Positions 1 through 7,930 of a DNA stretch of 64,000 bases are shown here, one piece after another. This DNA is from Ardenticatenales bacterium (GTDB taxonomy: Bacteria > Chloroflexota > Anaerolineae > Promineifilales > Promineifilaceae). The notes below the pieces were generated by a model that did no database searches, was not told the origin of the DNA, and was given only the letters and a program-made list of their open reading frames with translations. The position numbers and the translations under genes are program-made. Within the stretch, counting starts at the first letter, position 1; every line of letters begins with the position of its first letter. The stretch covers positions 558,001 to 622,000 of the forward strand of contig JACKBL010000002.1 in the NCBI GenBank assembly GCA_020634515.1, given 5' to 3'.

Positions 1-861
1 AATATCATAATCGCCGGTTGGCTCTTCCCCTTCCTCCGCCGTATTGCGGCGCAGCCCGCGCGCATATTGCGCAAAGCGCACGTATTCCTGCCCACTGGTG
101 CTGGCCGGACCGGAGATGATCAGGGGGGTGCGCGCCTCGTCAATGAGGATGTTGTCTACTTCGTCAATGACGGCGTAATGCAGTTCACGTTGTACCAGGT
201 CCTTTGGATCGGAGACCAGGTTGTCGCGCAGGTAGTCGAAACCGAACTCACTGCTGATGCCGTAGGTCACGTCTGCCTGGTAGGCTTCGGTGCGGGTACA
301 GGGCCGCCAGTGTACCAGGCGCTCGTCTTCCAACTGCGTGCCCGGCGTCACGTATTCAGGATCGTACAGCGCGGAGAAATTCTGCGGGCCGATGCACCCC
401 ACGCTCAGGCCGAGCAGATGGAGGATTTTGCCCATCCAGCCGCCGTCGCGGCGGGCCAGGTATTCGTTGACCGTGACGAGATGGACGCCTTTGCCGCTGA
501 GGGCGTTCAGGTAGAGGGGAAGCGTGGCGACGAGCGTTTTACCTTCACCCGTACGCATTTCCACGACCTGTCCCTGGTGCAGCAGATAGCCGCCAATGAC
601 CTGCACATCGTAGTGGCGCATCCCCGTCGTGCGGATCGAAGCCACGCGGACCAGCGCGAATGCTTCCGCCAGGATGTCGTCCAGCTCCTCACCGGCGGCC
701 AGCCGTTCCTTAAAGCGAGCGGTTTGCTGCCGTAGTTCGTCGTCGCTTTGGTTGAGAAAGGTTTGTTCGAAGGTCTCCACGGCCTCCGTCATGGGCATCA
801 TGCCGTTGATAAGGCGTTTGTTGGGGTCGCCGACGATTTTGCTGACAAGTTTCTTAAACAT
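1..861 (-). CDS. secA: SecA preprotein translocase ATPase, N-terminal part (cut by window edge)
   Basis: This is the motor ATPase that drives unfolded preproteins through SecYEG at the inner face of the membrane. The 287 visible residues run without a stop to the window edge. They begin MFKKLVSKIVGDPNKR, carry the Walker A stretch MRTGEGKT at about residues 102-109 and the DEAD-type stretch IDEVDNILIDEARTPL near 232-246. Residues about 158-190 contain a somewhat longer linker before the TEAYQADVTYG segment than in the E. coli protein. The ATG at 861 follows AGGTGAAAT, a good ribosome-binding site. The gene lies downstream of prs on the same strand, separated by two hairpins, so it probably has its own promoter. 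Confidence 0.97.
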   Translation of the reverse strand, partial: MFKKLVSKIVGDPNKRLINGMMPMTEAVETFEQTFLNQSDDELRQQTARFKERLAAGEELDDILAEAFALVRVASIRTTGMRHYDVQVIGGYLLHQGQVVEMRTGEGKTLVATLPLYLNALSGKGVHLVTVNEYLARRDGGWMGKILHLLGLSVGCIGPQNFSALYDPEYVTPGTQLEDERLVHWRPCTRTEAYQADVTYGISSEFGFDYLRDNLVSDPKDLVQRELHYAVIDEVDNILIDEARTPLIISGPASTSGQEYVRFAQYARGLRRNTAEEGEEPTGDYDI

Positions 862-985
862 ATTTCACCTCAAAACGTCCGTTGTCGTGTGTAGCTTACG
901 CAAATTCCGCCTCTGGCGCAACGTCAGCGGGGCGGATTTAATCTACGACCAATGACGCGGACGTTTTCGTTGTCAGGGACCTTCT

Positions 986-1004
986 GGGAAGCTCGAAGCT
1001 TCCC
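986..1004 (-). terminator. Hairpin between prs and secA
   Basis: GGGAAGCT, a CGA loop and AGCTTCCC form a perfect 8-bp stem. It lies 50 nt past the prs stop on the minus strand. No clear T-run follows, so it could be an RNA stabiliser rather than a true intrinsic terminator. Confidence 0.45.
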
Positions 1005-1013
1005 GGAAGATGA

Positions 1014-1044
1014 CCTTCCAGGGAGCTATGAGCCTCCTGGAAGG
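1014..1044 (-). terminator. Second hairpin downstream of prs
   Basis: CCTTCCAGG and CCTGGAAGG form a 9-bp stem around a 13-nt loop, immediately after the prs stop at 1055. With the 986-1004 hairpin it makes a tandem structure that most likely separates the prs and secA transcripts. Confidence 0.5.
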
Positions 1045-1054
1045 TGGTTGATAC

Positions 1055-2014
1055 CTATTCGTTAAATAATTGCCCAACGCTGCGCCCTTCGTGTGAACGC
1101 TGGATGACTTCGCCCAGCAGTTGGGCGACGCTGAGGACCGTGCAGTTGGGGAGCCGCTTTTCGGGGGGGATGGGCAGGGTGTCGGTGGTGATGTATTCTT
1201 GCACGGGCAAGTCGCGCAGCCGTTCCGTAGCCGGATCGGAAAGGACGGGGTGGGTGAAGGCGACGTAGACGTTGTTGCCGCCGTAATCCTTGACGACGTT
1301 GACGGCCTGGGCCATGGAACCGGCGGTGTCCACCAGATCGTCGATGATGATTACGTCTCGGTTGCGCACGTCCCCGATAAGTCCGAGGGCTTCCCGTTTG
1401 AGCAGGTCGTTGGCAATGCGGCGTTTTTCCACGAAGGCGATGGAGGCGTGCAGCATGTCGGCGTATTTGCGGCCCATTTTGGCGAAGCCGAGGTCTGTGG
1501 TGACGATAACGGGATCGACGAGGTTTTTCTCTTTCAGGTAGTCGGTGATGATATAGCGGGCGGTGAGGTGGTCGCCGGGGATTTTGTAGAAGCCTTGAAT
1601 CTGGCCGGCGTGCAGGTCAATGGTCATCCAGCGGTCCGCGCCGGCAACTTCTATCATGTCCGCCAGCAGTCGCGCCGTGATGGGCACGCGCGGGAGCGTC
1701 TTCTGATCGCTTTGGGAATAGGCCAGATAGGGAGCAACGAGGGTGATTCTGCCGGCACTATCCCGGTTCACGCAGTCAATGGCAATCAATGTCTCCATGA
1801 TGTTCGTATGCACCGGCTGCGAATGGCTCTGGATGATGAACACATCCTGCCCGCGCACACTTTCCTTCAGTTGTATCCAGATATTCTTGTTCGGAAACTG
1901 GATGATGTCCCAATCCCCCAGCGTCAGGCCCAGGTAGTTGGCAATCCGCCGCGCCAGCTCCGGGCAACCGGAGCCGGCCAGCAACTTGATTTCGCCATAC
2001 GTACGTGTTGTCAT
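1055..2014 (-). CDS. prs: Ribose-phosphate pyrophosphokinase
   Basis: The enzyme makes PRPP from ribose 5-phosphate and ATP. It supplies nucleotide, His and Trp synthesis, including the trpD step encoded nearby. The 319-residue protein has the usual family length. It shows the N-terminal loop FPNKNIWIQLKESVRGQDVF, the substrate region VAPYLAYSQSDQ, the DLHAGQIQGFY metal and ATP region, and the PRPP-binding loop VIIIDDLVDTAGSM. I chose the ATG at 2014 because AGGA lies 9 nt upstream. A TTG at 2038 would add eight residues without a good site. It follows meaB by 74 nt on the same strand, so it may be the end of that transcript. Confidence 0.95.
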   Translation of the reverse strand: MTTRTYGEIKLLAGSGCPELARRIANYLGLTLGDWDIIQFPNKNIWIQLKESVRGQDVFIIQSHSQPVHTNIMETLIAIDCVNRDSAGRITLVAPYLAYSQSDQKTLPRVPITARLLADMIEVAGADRWMTIDLHAGQIQGFYKIPGDHLTARYIITDYLKEKNLVDPVIVTTDLGFAKMGRKYADMLHASIAFVEKRRIANDLLKREALGLIGDVRNRDVIIIDDLVDTAGSMAQAVNVVKDYGGNNVYVAFTHPVLSDPATERLRDLPVQEYITTDTLPIPPEKRLPNCTVLSVAQLLGEVIQRSHEGRSVGQLFNE

Positions 2015-2088
2015 GGTATGGATTCCTGTCGGACACAAACGAATGATGTCGCGGATAAAGCGCTTCGGGATGAAACGGGCGGCTCACA

Positions 2089-3147
2089 CTAGGTGTTCAG
2101 GTGTGCGTAGAGCCGCGCTACGGCAGCATAGGGGTCGATTTCGCGGGCGGCAATGGCGGCAATAAGCTGCTGCCGCTGCGATTCGGGCACAACGGCGGCC
2201 AGATGGGCCATGAAGCGGGCTTGCAGCAGTTGGTCCACTTCCTGGCGGCTGCGTTCCTGCTCGCGCACGCGCCATTCGCCGCTGCTGCGCAGGTAGGCCC
2301 GGTGTTGCTGAATGCCATCAACGAGATGCGAGATGCCGGCACCTTCCGTGGCGACGGTTTCAAAGAGCGTTGTTTCCCAGCGGTGGCGCTCTGTTTCGGG
2401 GCCATTGTGGTTTGGTCCGGGCACGGTCATGCGTTGGCCGTGGTGGCGGATTTCGTAGGTGGCGCGGGTGCCGGTGGGGTTGAGGTGCAGCATCATGCGC
2501 AGCGCCTTGACGGTACTTTCCTTGCTGGGGCGGTCGGCTTTGTTGACAACGAGGATGTCGGCGATTTCCAGGATGCCGGCTTTGATGGTCTGGATTTCGT
2601 CGCCCATGCCGGGGGCTTCGATGACGAGGACGGTGTGGGCGGTGCTGGCGATGTCTACTTCGGCCTGTCCCGCACCGACGGTTTCCACGAGGATGATGTC
2701 GAAGCCGGCGGCGTCGAGGACTTTGACGACGGCGGCGGTGGCTTCGGCCAGCCCGCCCAGTTGTCCACGGGAGGCCATGCTGCGGATGAAAATGCCGGCA
2801 TCTCCCGCCAAATCCCTCATGCGCACCCGGTCGCCCAGCAGCGCCCCACCCGTGAACGGGCTGCTGGGGTCAACGGCAACGATACCCACTTGCAGCGGCT
2901 GTCCTGCGTCACTTTGGCGCGCGCGAAACGTTTTCGCCAGTTCGTTGACGAGCGTGCTTTTCCCGGAGCCGGGGGAACCGGTGATGCCCACGATGTGGGC
3001 GCGCCCCGTGTGCGTGTAGAGGGCGCGGACGGCGGCTTCGGCTCCTTCTCGGCTGCGTTCCACGAGGGTGATGGCGCGGGCAAGGGCGCGACGGTTGCCC
3101 TGGCGCACACCGGCGATGAGCGCGTCGTTGATTTGATTATCCTTCAC
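2089..3147 (-). CDS. meaB: MeaB/ArgK-family GTPase, acyl-CoA mutase chaperone
   Basis: This is a G3E-type GTPase that loads and protects the adenosylcobalamin cofactor of methylmalonyl-CoA mutase or related mutases. The P-loop GSPGSGKST is at about residues 57-65, followed by VAVDPSSPFTGGALLGDR, the switch region ETVGAGQAEVDI and the guanine motif NKAD. The total length is 352 residues. I chose the GTG at 3147, which overlaps the end of the mutase subunit gene by 11 nt. GGGAG lies about 10 nt upstream and the family usually begins shortly before a LIAGVRQGNRRALARAIT-like segment. An upstream start at 3204 is possible. The overlap implies translational coupling. Confidence 0.92.
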   Translation of the reverse strand: MKDNQINDALIAGVRQGNRRALARAITLVERSREGAEAAVRALYTHTGRAHIVGITGSPGSGKSTLVNELAKTFRARQSDAGQPLQVGIVAVDPSSPFTGGALLGDRVRMRDLAGDAGIFIRSMASRGQLGGLAEATAAVVKVLDAAGFDIILVETVGAGQAEVDIASTAHTVLVIEAPGMGDEIQTIKAGILEIADILVVNKADRPSKESTVKALRMMLHLNPTGTRATYEIRHHGQRMTVPGPNHNGPETERHRWETTLFETVATEGAGISHLVDGIQQHRAYLRSSGEWRVREQERSRQEVDQLLQARFMAHLAAVVPESQRQQLIAAIAAREIDPYAAVARLYAHLNT

Positions 3148-3541
3148 CGAGTACACGCTCCCGAATGGTCCGCACGATGTCTTCGGTGCTGGCTCCTGGA
3201 CCAAAAATGTCCGCGACGCCCTGTTCGTGCATCAAGGGCCAATCGTCGTTGGGGATGATGCCGCCGAGAAAGACGGGGACGTCTTCCATGTCGTTGGCGC
3301 GCAGCAGGTCCATGATGGCGGGCACGAGCGTTATGTGCGCGCCGGACAACATGCTCAGACCGATCACGTCTACGTCTTCTTGCAAGGCGGCTTCGACGAC
3401 CATCTGCGGTGTTTGGCGCAGACCGGTGTAGATAACTTCCATGCCGGCATCGCGCAGCGCCCGCGCAATCACTTTTGCGCCACGATCATGTCCGTCCAGG
3501 CCAGGCTTGGCGATCAGGACACGGATTTTACGTTCTTCCAT
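3137..3541 (-). CDS. Methylmalonyl-CoA mutase-type B12-binding small subunit
   Basis: A stand-alone cobalamin-binding domain of 134 residues. It shows the base-off signature KPGLDGHDRGAKVIARALRD, where the His coordinates cobalt, then the VDVIGLSMLSGAH and VFLGGIIP segments typical of the B12 Rossmann fold. The start at 3541 has AGAGGG 8 nt upstream. The catalytic TIM-barrel subunit is not in this window, so the partner must be elsewhere. The adjoining meaB makes an acyl-CoA mutase (methylmalonyl- or isobutyryl-type) almost certain, but the substrate cannot be read from this subunit alone. Confidence 0.9.
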   Translation of the reverse strand: MEERKIRVLIAKPGLDGHDRGAKVIARALRDAGMEVIYTGLRQTPQMVVEAALQEDVDVIGLSMLSGAHITLVPAIMDLLRANDMEDVPVFLGGIIPNDDWPLMHEQGVADIFGPGASTEDIVRTIRERVLGEG

Positions 3542-3622
3542 ACACTTAACCCTCTTCCAGTTATGCATTGCTGTTGGGAAATGGATCCGCAACCGTGGCG
3601 TTGCCGCCAGCGCGGACGCCTC

Positions 3623-3628
3623 ATTATA
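3623..3628 (-). promoter_or_regulatory. Putative -10 box for the mutase subunit-meaB transcript
   Basis: The minus strand carries a perfect TATAAT 82 nt upstream of the start at 3541. I see no convincing -35 box at the right spacing, so this is a weak prediction based on the -10 hexamer alone. Confidence 0.35.
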
Positions 3629-3691
3629 CCGATTGTAGGAGGGTTTTACGAGTTAGAAGCGTGTTGGAAAATGGGGAGATTGGCGAGGATT

Positions 3692-4570
3692 TTAGGAAGG
3701 GGGGGCGGAAATGCCGGCATTCACCAACACGCGCGTCATCTTCACCACATCCCTGCTGCGCATCAACGTCTCCCCCACCAGCACCGCATCCACCCCCATA
3801 TCCCGCATCGTGCGCACATCGTCCGCCGTCTTCAGCCCACTTTCCGCCACCACCGCAACCGCCGGCGGAATCATCTTTCGCAAACGCGCCGTGTTGTCGA
3901 AATCCACCGCGAACGTCTGCAAATTTCGATTATTGACGCCGATGATCCGCGGCTCCCATTGTAGCGCCCGCGCCAGTTCCGCTTCCGTATGCACCTCCAC
4001 GAGCGCCTCCATCCCCAATTCGCGCGCCAATTGCAGCAGCGATCCCAGATCGCCCCCCTCCAACACGGCGGCAATCAGCAGCACCGCATCCGCCCCCGCC
4101 GCCCGCGCCTCATACAGTTGATACGGATGAAAAATAAAGTCCTTCCGCAGCACGGGAATCCCCCGCGCCCGCCGAGGGTCTTTCTTATCGGGAATCAGCC
4201 GCCCCGGCGCGCGCAACGCTTCTTTGACCGCGCTCAAATCGGCCAATGAACCCTGGAAATGCCGGCCATCCGTCAGCACGGAAATCGCCCGCGCCCCGCC
4301 GCGCACATACGTTTCCGCGATCTCCGCCGCGTCATAACGCGGTGCAATCAACCCTCTGCTCGGCGAAGCCTTCTTGCACTCGGCAATCAGCGACACCCCC
4401 GGCGCCTTCACCGCCGCCAGGAAATCCAGCGGCGGCGTGGCCAGCCCCACCACCGCCCGCAAGTCCGCCAGTGGCACTTCCCGCATCGTCTTCGGCAATT
4501 GCTGCCGATGGTACATCATGATCTCGTCGAGGATCGTTCCCCGTCGTTTAGCCTGATTACTCACACTCAT
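3692..4570 (-). CDS. trpC: Indole-3-glycerol phosphate synthase
   Basis: TrpC closes the indole ring from CdRP in tryptophan synthesis. The 292-residue TIM barrel shows SLIAECKKASPSRGLI, VLRKDFIFHPYQLYEARAAGADAV, LVEVHTEAEL, GVNNRNLQTF and VAESGLKT, covering the catalytic Lys and Glu residues and the phosphate site. I chose the ATG at 4570 because AAAGGA lies 9 nt upstream. It is the last trp gene of the T-box operon. A 460-bp repeat-filled spacer separates it from the preceding RNA methyltransferase gene. trpA, trpB and trpF are not in the window. Confidence 0.95.
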   Translation of the reverse strand: MSVSNQAKRRGTILDEIMMYHRQQLPKTMREVPLADLRAVVGLATPPLDFLAAVKAPGVSLIAECKKASPSRGLIAPRYDAAEIAETYVRGGARAISVLTDGRHFQGSLADLSAVKEALRAPGRLIPDKKDPRRARGIPVLRKDFIFHPYQLYEARAAGADAVLLIAAVLEGGDLGSLLQLARELGMEALVEVHTEAELARALQWEPRIIGVNNRNLQTFAVDFDNTARLRKMIPPAVAVVAESGLKTADDVRTMRDMGVDAVLVGETLMRSRDVVKMTRVLVNAGISAPPS

Positions 4571-4702
4571 CAAAGCAGTTCCTTTGGAAATAGTGGTTAG
4601 TGGGAAGTGAAAAGTGGACAGAAACGCCACTTCAGCGGGCTACCGCTGAAGCCGACACGCCAACCATCGTCATTACCCATTCACCAATTCACAATGGGTG
4701 TC

Positions 4703-4789
4703 ACTGAAAAAACCGGGTTTTTCGATTGTCCGACTGAAATTACCAGAGTGGTTCACGTGTAAAAACCCGGTTTTTGGCCTTTTTTCAGT
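4703..4789. repeat. R1 palindromic repeat, copy 1 (87 bp, MITE-like)
   Basis: The ends are perfect 10-bp inverted repeats, ACTGAAAAAA and TTTTTTCAGT, with nested arms AACCGGGTTTTT and AAAAACCCGGTT. A second copy of exactly 87 bp lies at 47510-47596 and differs at only four positions by eye. It contains no coding capacity. It sits in the spacer upstream of trpC. Confidence 0.85.
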
Positions 4790-4808
4790 AGAGTCATTGT
4801 TTGCTGGA

Positions 4809-4902
4809 ATTCGCCGAATTGTCCTCCGCCGTGAAGGGACAATTTAGGCAAATTGTCCTACGGCGCAGGCAGCCTGAGCAACCTATTTGAAACACACCCA
4901 TT
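4809..4902 (+). repeat. R2 palindromic repeat, copy 1 (94 bp)
   Basis: This 94-bp element holds two AATTGTCC-type hairpins separated by a CCGCCG/ACGGCG pair. A copy of the same length lies at 36441-36534 with about three differences. It is between R1 and R3 in the trpC upstream spacer. Confidence 0.85.
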
Positions 4903-4921
4903 CACAATTCAACAATTAATT

Positions 4922-5006
4922 ACTGGACTCTGGCGTTTTTGGCGTGGAGGCTTCAGCCGGTCCACATATGGGGGTTGACCCGGCTAAAGCCTCGACTCCG
5001 ATCACC
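4922..5006 (+). repeat. R3 palindromic repeat, copy 1 (85 bp)
   Basis: An 85-bp palindrome with arms GGAGGCTTCAGCCGG and CCCGGCTAAAGCCTC. A copy lies in reverse complement at 36283-36367. Together R1, R2 and R3 fill most of the 4571-5031 gap, and I see no gene in that gap. Confidence 0.85.
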
Positions 5007-5031
5007 CTATGTGGAATTCGCCAAACCCCAG

Positions 5032-6132
5032 TTAATTATTATTCCTCCGTTCCAGGACATAAATGCGCGGGCGCAGATTGCCGCGCCGCAGGGGAATACG
5101 CCGCAAGACCCGCCATGAATTTTCCTGCTGCGCCAGCGTTTGTTCCGTCACCTGCACCATATGCGTGATCAGCACGAAACGCGCGCCGGGGCGCGCCAGA
5201 CGCGCGGCGGAGGCGAATACGCGCTCGTAAAGCGTGGGCAGGTTCGCCGCTTCACCGACCAATTGCCCCCAGGGCAGGTCGGCGACGATGGCGTCAAACG
5301 CGCCCGCCGCCAGTGCGGCGGCGCCGTCATCCTGCCGCATCAGCGAAGCGTACGCGCCCGCCGCCGCCAAATTCGCCCGCGCCAGTTGCAAATGCGCCGC
5401 GTCCAGGTCCGTGCCCACCGCCAGCGCCGCCGGCGCAGTCAGCAATCGTTCCACCAGCAACGTGCCGGAGCCGCAGGTGAGGTTAAGGAACCGGTCTGTG
5501 GCTTGCGGCTGCGTCAGGTCTACCATCAGCGCCGCCACCGGACCGCCGAGCGCCCCTTCCATGTCGCGTACGCGCCAGAATCGCGTACTGAGCGGGCGCG
5601 GCGTCAACCGCACCAGCATGTCCCAGCCGCCCACCGCGCTTGCCGCCGGTCGCAGGCGCAGCCACAGATCGCCCGCCGTCTCGTCCAGCGTTAGCCCGGT
5701 GTCCGCCGCCAGTTGCTGCTGCAATCGTCGCAAGATGGTTGACTGTCGCCCCGCCGCACTGACGTGACAGGTGCGAAAGGCGCGCGGCGGATGCAGGGCG
5801 CGCACCGCGGCAATGAGGCGCAACAGTTTGTGCCAATGCTGATGCCCCAACAGCGCTTTGGGGCGAGGGATAGGGAAATGGGCCGCCAGATAGACCGCAT
5901 TGACCAGCCGTAAATCCTGGCAGCGCCGCCAATCGCCGCCATAGGCGAAGCGGATCGCCTCGGCATCCTGGTCGGGTAGCAGGCGCATGGACGCGCCCAA
6001 CCGCCGCCGCAGTTCCGCCTCGGCGAATGGCTTCATCCCGTGCATGACTTCCGCTTCGAAAACGGCTGTTTCCGCCTCGCCGCTGCTTGACGTGGACGCG
6101 CGTTTAGCCGCGGAAGCTGTTCGTTTTGGCAA
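5032..6132 (-). CDS. UPF0020-type RNA methyltransferase (THUMP/Rossmann)
   Basis: A class I SAM-dependent methyltransferase of the UPF0020 type that acts on guanosine N2 in tRNA or rRNA. The C-terminal half has motif I FLNLTCGSGTLLVERL, the acidic VGTDLD, and the catalytic-type motif DAIVADLPWG. The N-terminal half starts VFEAEVMHGMKPFAEAELRR, as in THUMP-containing members. The start is uncertain. The TTG at 6132 has GGAG 7 nt upstream and overlaps the trpD end by 29 nt. The ATG at 6048 would remove the conserved start of the domain. Its place inside the trp operon is unusual, and a tRNA(Trp) link would be speculation. Confidence 0.8.
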   Translation of the reverse strand: MPKRTASAAKRASTSSSGEAETAVFEAEVMHGMKPFAEAELRRRLGASMRLLPDQDAEAIRFAYGGDWRRCQDLRLVNAVYLAAHFPIPRPKALLGHQHWHKLLRLIAAVRALHPPRAFRTCHVSAAGRQSTILRRLQQQLAADTGLTLDETAGDLWLRLRPAASAVGGWDMLVRLTPRPLSTRFWRVRDMEGALGGPVAALMVDLTQPQATDRFLNLTCGSGTLLVERLLTAPAALAVGTDLDAAHLQLARANLAAAGAYASLMRQDDGAAALAAGAFDAIVADLPWGQLVGEAANLPTLYERVFASAARLARPGARFVLITHMVQVTEQTLAQQENSWRVLRRIPLRRGNLRPRIYVLERRNNN

Positions 6133-7135
6133 TCCACTGCTCCAGTTTGGCGATGGCCGCGCCGCTGTCAATCGCCGCGCGCGCTTCTGCCAGACCCGCC
6201 TCCCAATCGTTGCATTCCAGGCTGAGGGCAGCGGCGGCGTTGAGCAGCACAATGTCGCGGCGGGGTCCCTGGTCTTTGCCGCTGAGGATGTCGCGCGTGA
6301 TCTGGGCGTTGTCCGCCGGCGTACCGCCTACCAGGTCGGCAATCGTGGCGCGCGGCAAGCCAAACTGCGTCAGGGGGTCCAGGGTGAAGGTGGTCACTTC
6401 CCCTTGCCAGAGGCGGCTGACGCGGTTGGGACCGGTGTTGGAGAGTTCATCCAGGCCATCCGCGCCATGCACGACGAAGGCGGCCTTTGTGCCCAGTTCC
6501 CCCAACACGCGGGCCAGCGGCTCTGTCCAGCGCGGGTCAAACACACCGATGACCTGGTGCGTGGCTCCCGCCGGATTGGTGAGGGGGCCCAGCAGGTTGA
6601 AGATGGTGCGCTGCCCCAGTTCGCGTCTGGGTCCGATGGCGTGGCGCATGGCCGGGTGGTGTTTGATGGCGTAGAGAAAGCCGATACCGACTTCGGCCAT
6701 ACACGCGGCGACTTGCGTGGCGTTCAGGTCCAGGTTGCCGCCCAATGCCATGAGGACATCGGCGGAGCCGCTGCGGCTGCTGGCGGCGCGGTTGCCGTGC
6801 TTGGCGACTCTGACGCCGTGGGCGGCGACGACGAAAGCGGCGGTGGTGGAGATGTTGAAGGTGTGTTTGCCGTCGCCGCCTGTGCCGCAGGTGTCCACGA
6901 TCATCTCATCGGGGTTGTGGTGGAGAGGGACGCTGACGACGTGGGCGCGCATGGCGGCGGCGCTGCCGGCAATTTCCGCCACCGTTTCCCCCTTCATCCG
7001 CAGCGCCGTGAGGTAACTGCCAATCTGCGCCGCCGTCGCCTCCCCGTCCATGATCACGTTCATGGCCGCTTCCGCTTCCGCGAAGCTCAAATCCTCTCCA
7101 TTGATGACGCTGGCAATAGCTGATTTCAAGGGCAT
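6104..7135 (-). CDS. trpD: Anthranilate phosphoribosyltransferase
   Basis: TrpD joins anthranilate to PRPP, the second step of tryptophan synthesis. The 343-residue protein carries the PRPP-binding CGTGGDGKHTFNIST, the KHGNRAASSRSGSADVL stretch, GVGFLYA-like IGFLYAIKHHPAM and NLLGPLTNPA. The second ATG, at 7135, is preceded by GGAG with a 6-nt spacer and is preferred over the ATG at 7147. It lies 89 nt downstream of trpG and overlaps the next gene, so it is part of the T-box operon. Confidence 0.96.
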   Translation of the reverse strand: MPLKSAIASVINGEDLSFAEAEAAMNVIMDGEATAAQIGSYLTALRMKGETVAEIAGSAAAMRAHVVSVPLHHNPDEMIVDTCGTGGDGKHTFNISTTAAFVVAAHGVRVAKHGNRAASSRSGSADVLMALGGNLDLNATQVAACMAEVGIGFLYAIKHHPAMRHAIGPRRELGQRTIFNLLGPLTNPAGATHQVIGVFDPRWTEPLARVLGELGTKAAFVVHGADGLDELSNTGPNRVSRLWQGEVTTFTLDPLTQFGLPRATIADLVGGTPADNAQITRDILSGKDQGPRRDIVLLNAAAALSLECNDWEAGLAEARAAIDSGAAIAKLEQWIAKTNSFRG

Positions 7136-7224
7136 GTCAAACTCCATTCTAGTCTAGTGGCGGATAAGATTGGGCACGGATGCCGCGGATTTCGACGATG
7201 GCGGGGGCCTGAATCCGCTTCCTA

Positions 7225-7791
7225 TTATAGACGCCCGTCGAGGAAGTTTTGCAGGATGCGCTTGCCGTGTTCCGTGAGAATGCTCTCCGGGTGGAATTGG
7301 ACGCCGACGACGGGGTACTGTTTGTGCCGCAGCCCCATGATTTCGCCGTCGCGGGTGAAGGCGGTGACTTCCAGCACGTCGGGGATGGGTTCTTCCACGA
7401 TGAGTGAATGGTAGCGGGTGGCTTTGAAGGGGCTGGGCACACCGTTGAAGAGGCCGCGTCCTTTGTGGTAGATGGAGGATGTTTTGCCGTGCATGAGGCG
7501 GGGGGCGCGGGCGACGGTTCCGCCATAAACGGCGCCCATGCACTGGTGGCCGAGGCAGACGCCCAGGATGGGTGTGTGGGGGCCGAACTGGTGGATGACC
7601 TGGTTGGAAATGCCGGCATCATCCGGGTCGCCCGGTCCAGGACTGATGACTATTTGCGTGGGAGAGAGGGCGGTAATCTCCTCCAGCGTTATCTGGTCGT
7701 TGCGGGCTACGTGGATCTCCGCGCCCAGTTCGCCCAGATATTGCACCAGGTTATAGGTGAAGGAATCGTAGTTGTCGATGACGAGGATCAT
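7225..7791 (-). CDS. trpG: Anthranilate synthase component II (glutamine amidotransferase)
   Basis: The 188-residue class I amidotransferase supplies ammonia to TrpE. The catalytic triad is visible: nucleophile Cys79 in GVCLGHQ, and His167 and Glu169 in FHPES. The N-terminus MILVIDNYDSFTYNLVQYL is standard. AGAGGTGA sits before the ATG. A single TrpG/PabA may also serve folate synthesis, which cannot be excluded. Between it and trpS is a 139-nt spacer with GAGTGGC tandem repeats. Confidence 0.96.
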   Translation of the reverse strand: MILVIDNYDSFTYNLVQYLGELGAEIHVARNDQITLEEITALSPTQIVISPGPGDPDDAGISNQVIHQFGPHTPILGVCLGHQCMGAVYGGTVARAPRLMHGKTSSIYHKGRGLFNGVPSPFKATRYHSLIVEEPIPDVLEVTAFTRDGEIMGLRHKQYPVVGVQFHPESILTEHGKRILQNFLDGRL

Positions 7792-7806
7792 GTGTCACCT
7801 CTTGGA

Positions 7807-7855
7807 GAGTGGCGAGTGGCGAGTGGCGAGTGGCGAGTGGCGGGGGGCGAGTGGC
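7807..7855. repeat. GAGTGGC tandem repeat in the trp operon spacer
   Basis: Five consecutive copies of the 7-mer GAGTGGC occupy 7807-7841, and another copy lies at 7849-7855. It sits just upstream of the trpG ribosome-binding site. Similar AGTGG/GTTGG low-complexity runs occur at about 4587-4618, 8953-8990 and 10585-10605 in other spacers of the same operon. Confidence 0.85.
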
Positions 7856-7930
7856 GAGGGGGTGCGCCGTTTGGTTGCCTCTTGAATGATGGGACGTGCG
7901 GTTTTGTATGCATCCGCGTTTTTCCGCGTC

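Noticed and set aside
1121..2092. Long open frame (323 codons) on the plus strand
   Set aside because: It is antisense to prs, which is fully convincing. High-GC coding regions commonly leave such open frames.
2101..3258. Long open frame (385 codons) on the plus strand
   Set aside because: It is the antisense shadow of meaB. The minus-strand protein has full GTPase motifs, while the plus-strand translation is Gly/Asp/Val-rich and matches no family.
5987..7123. Long open frame (378 codons) on the plus strand
   Set aside because: It is antisense to trpD and the methyltransferase gene. The composition is a shadow and there is no ribosome-binding site or domain.
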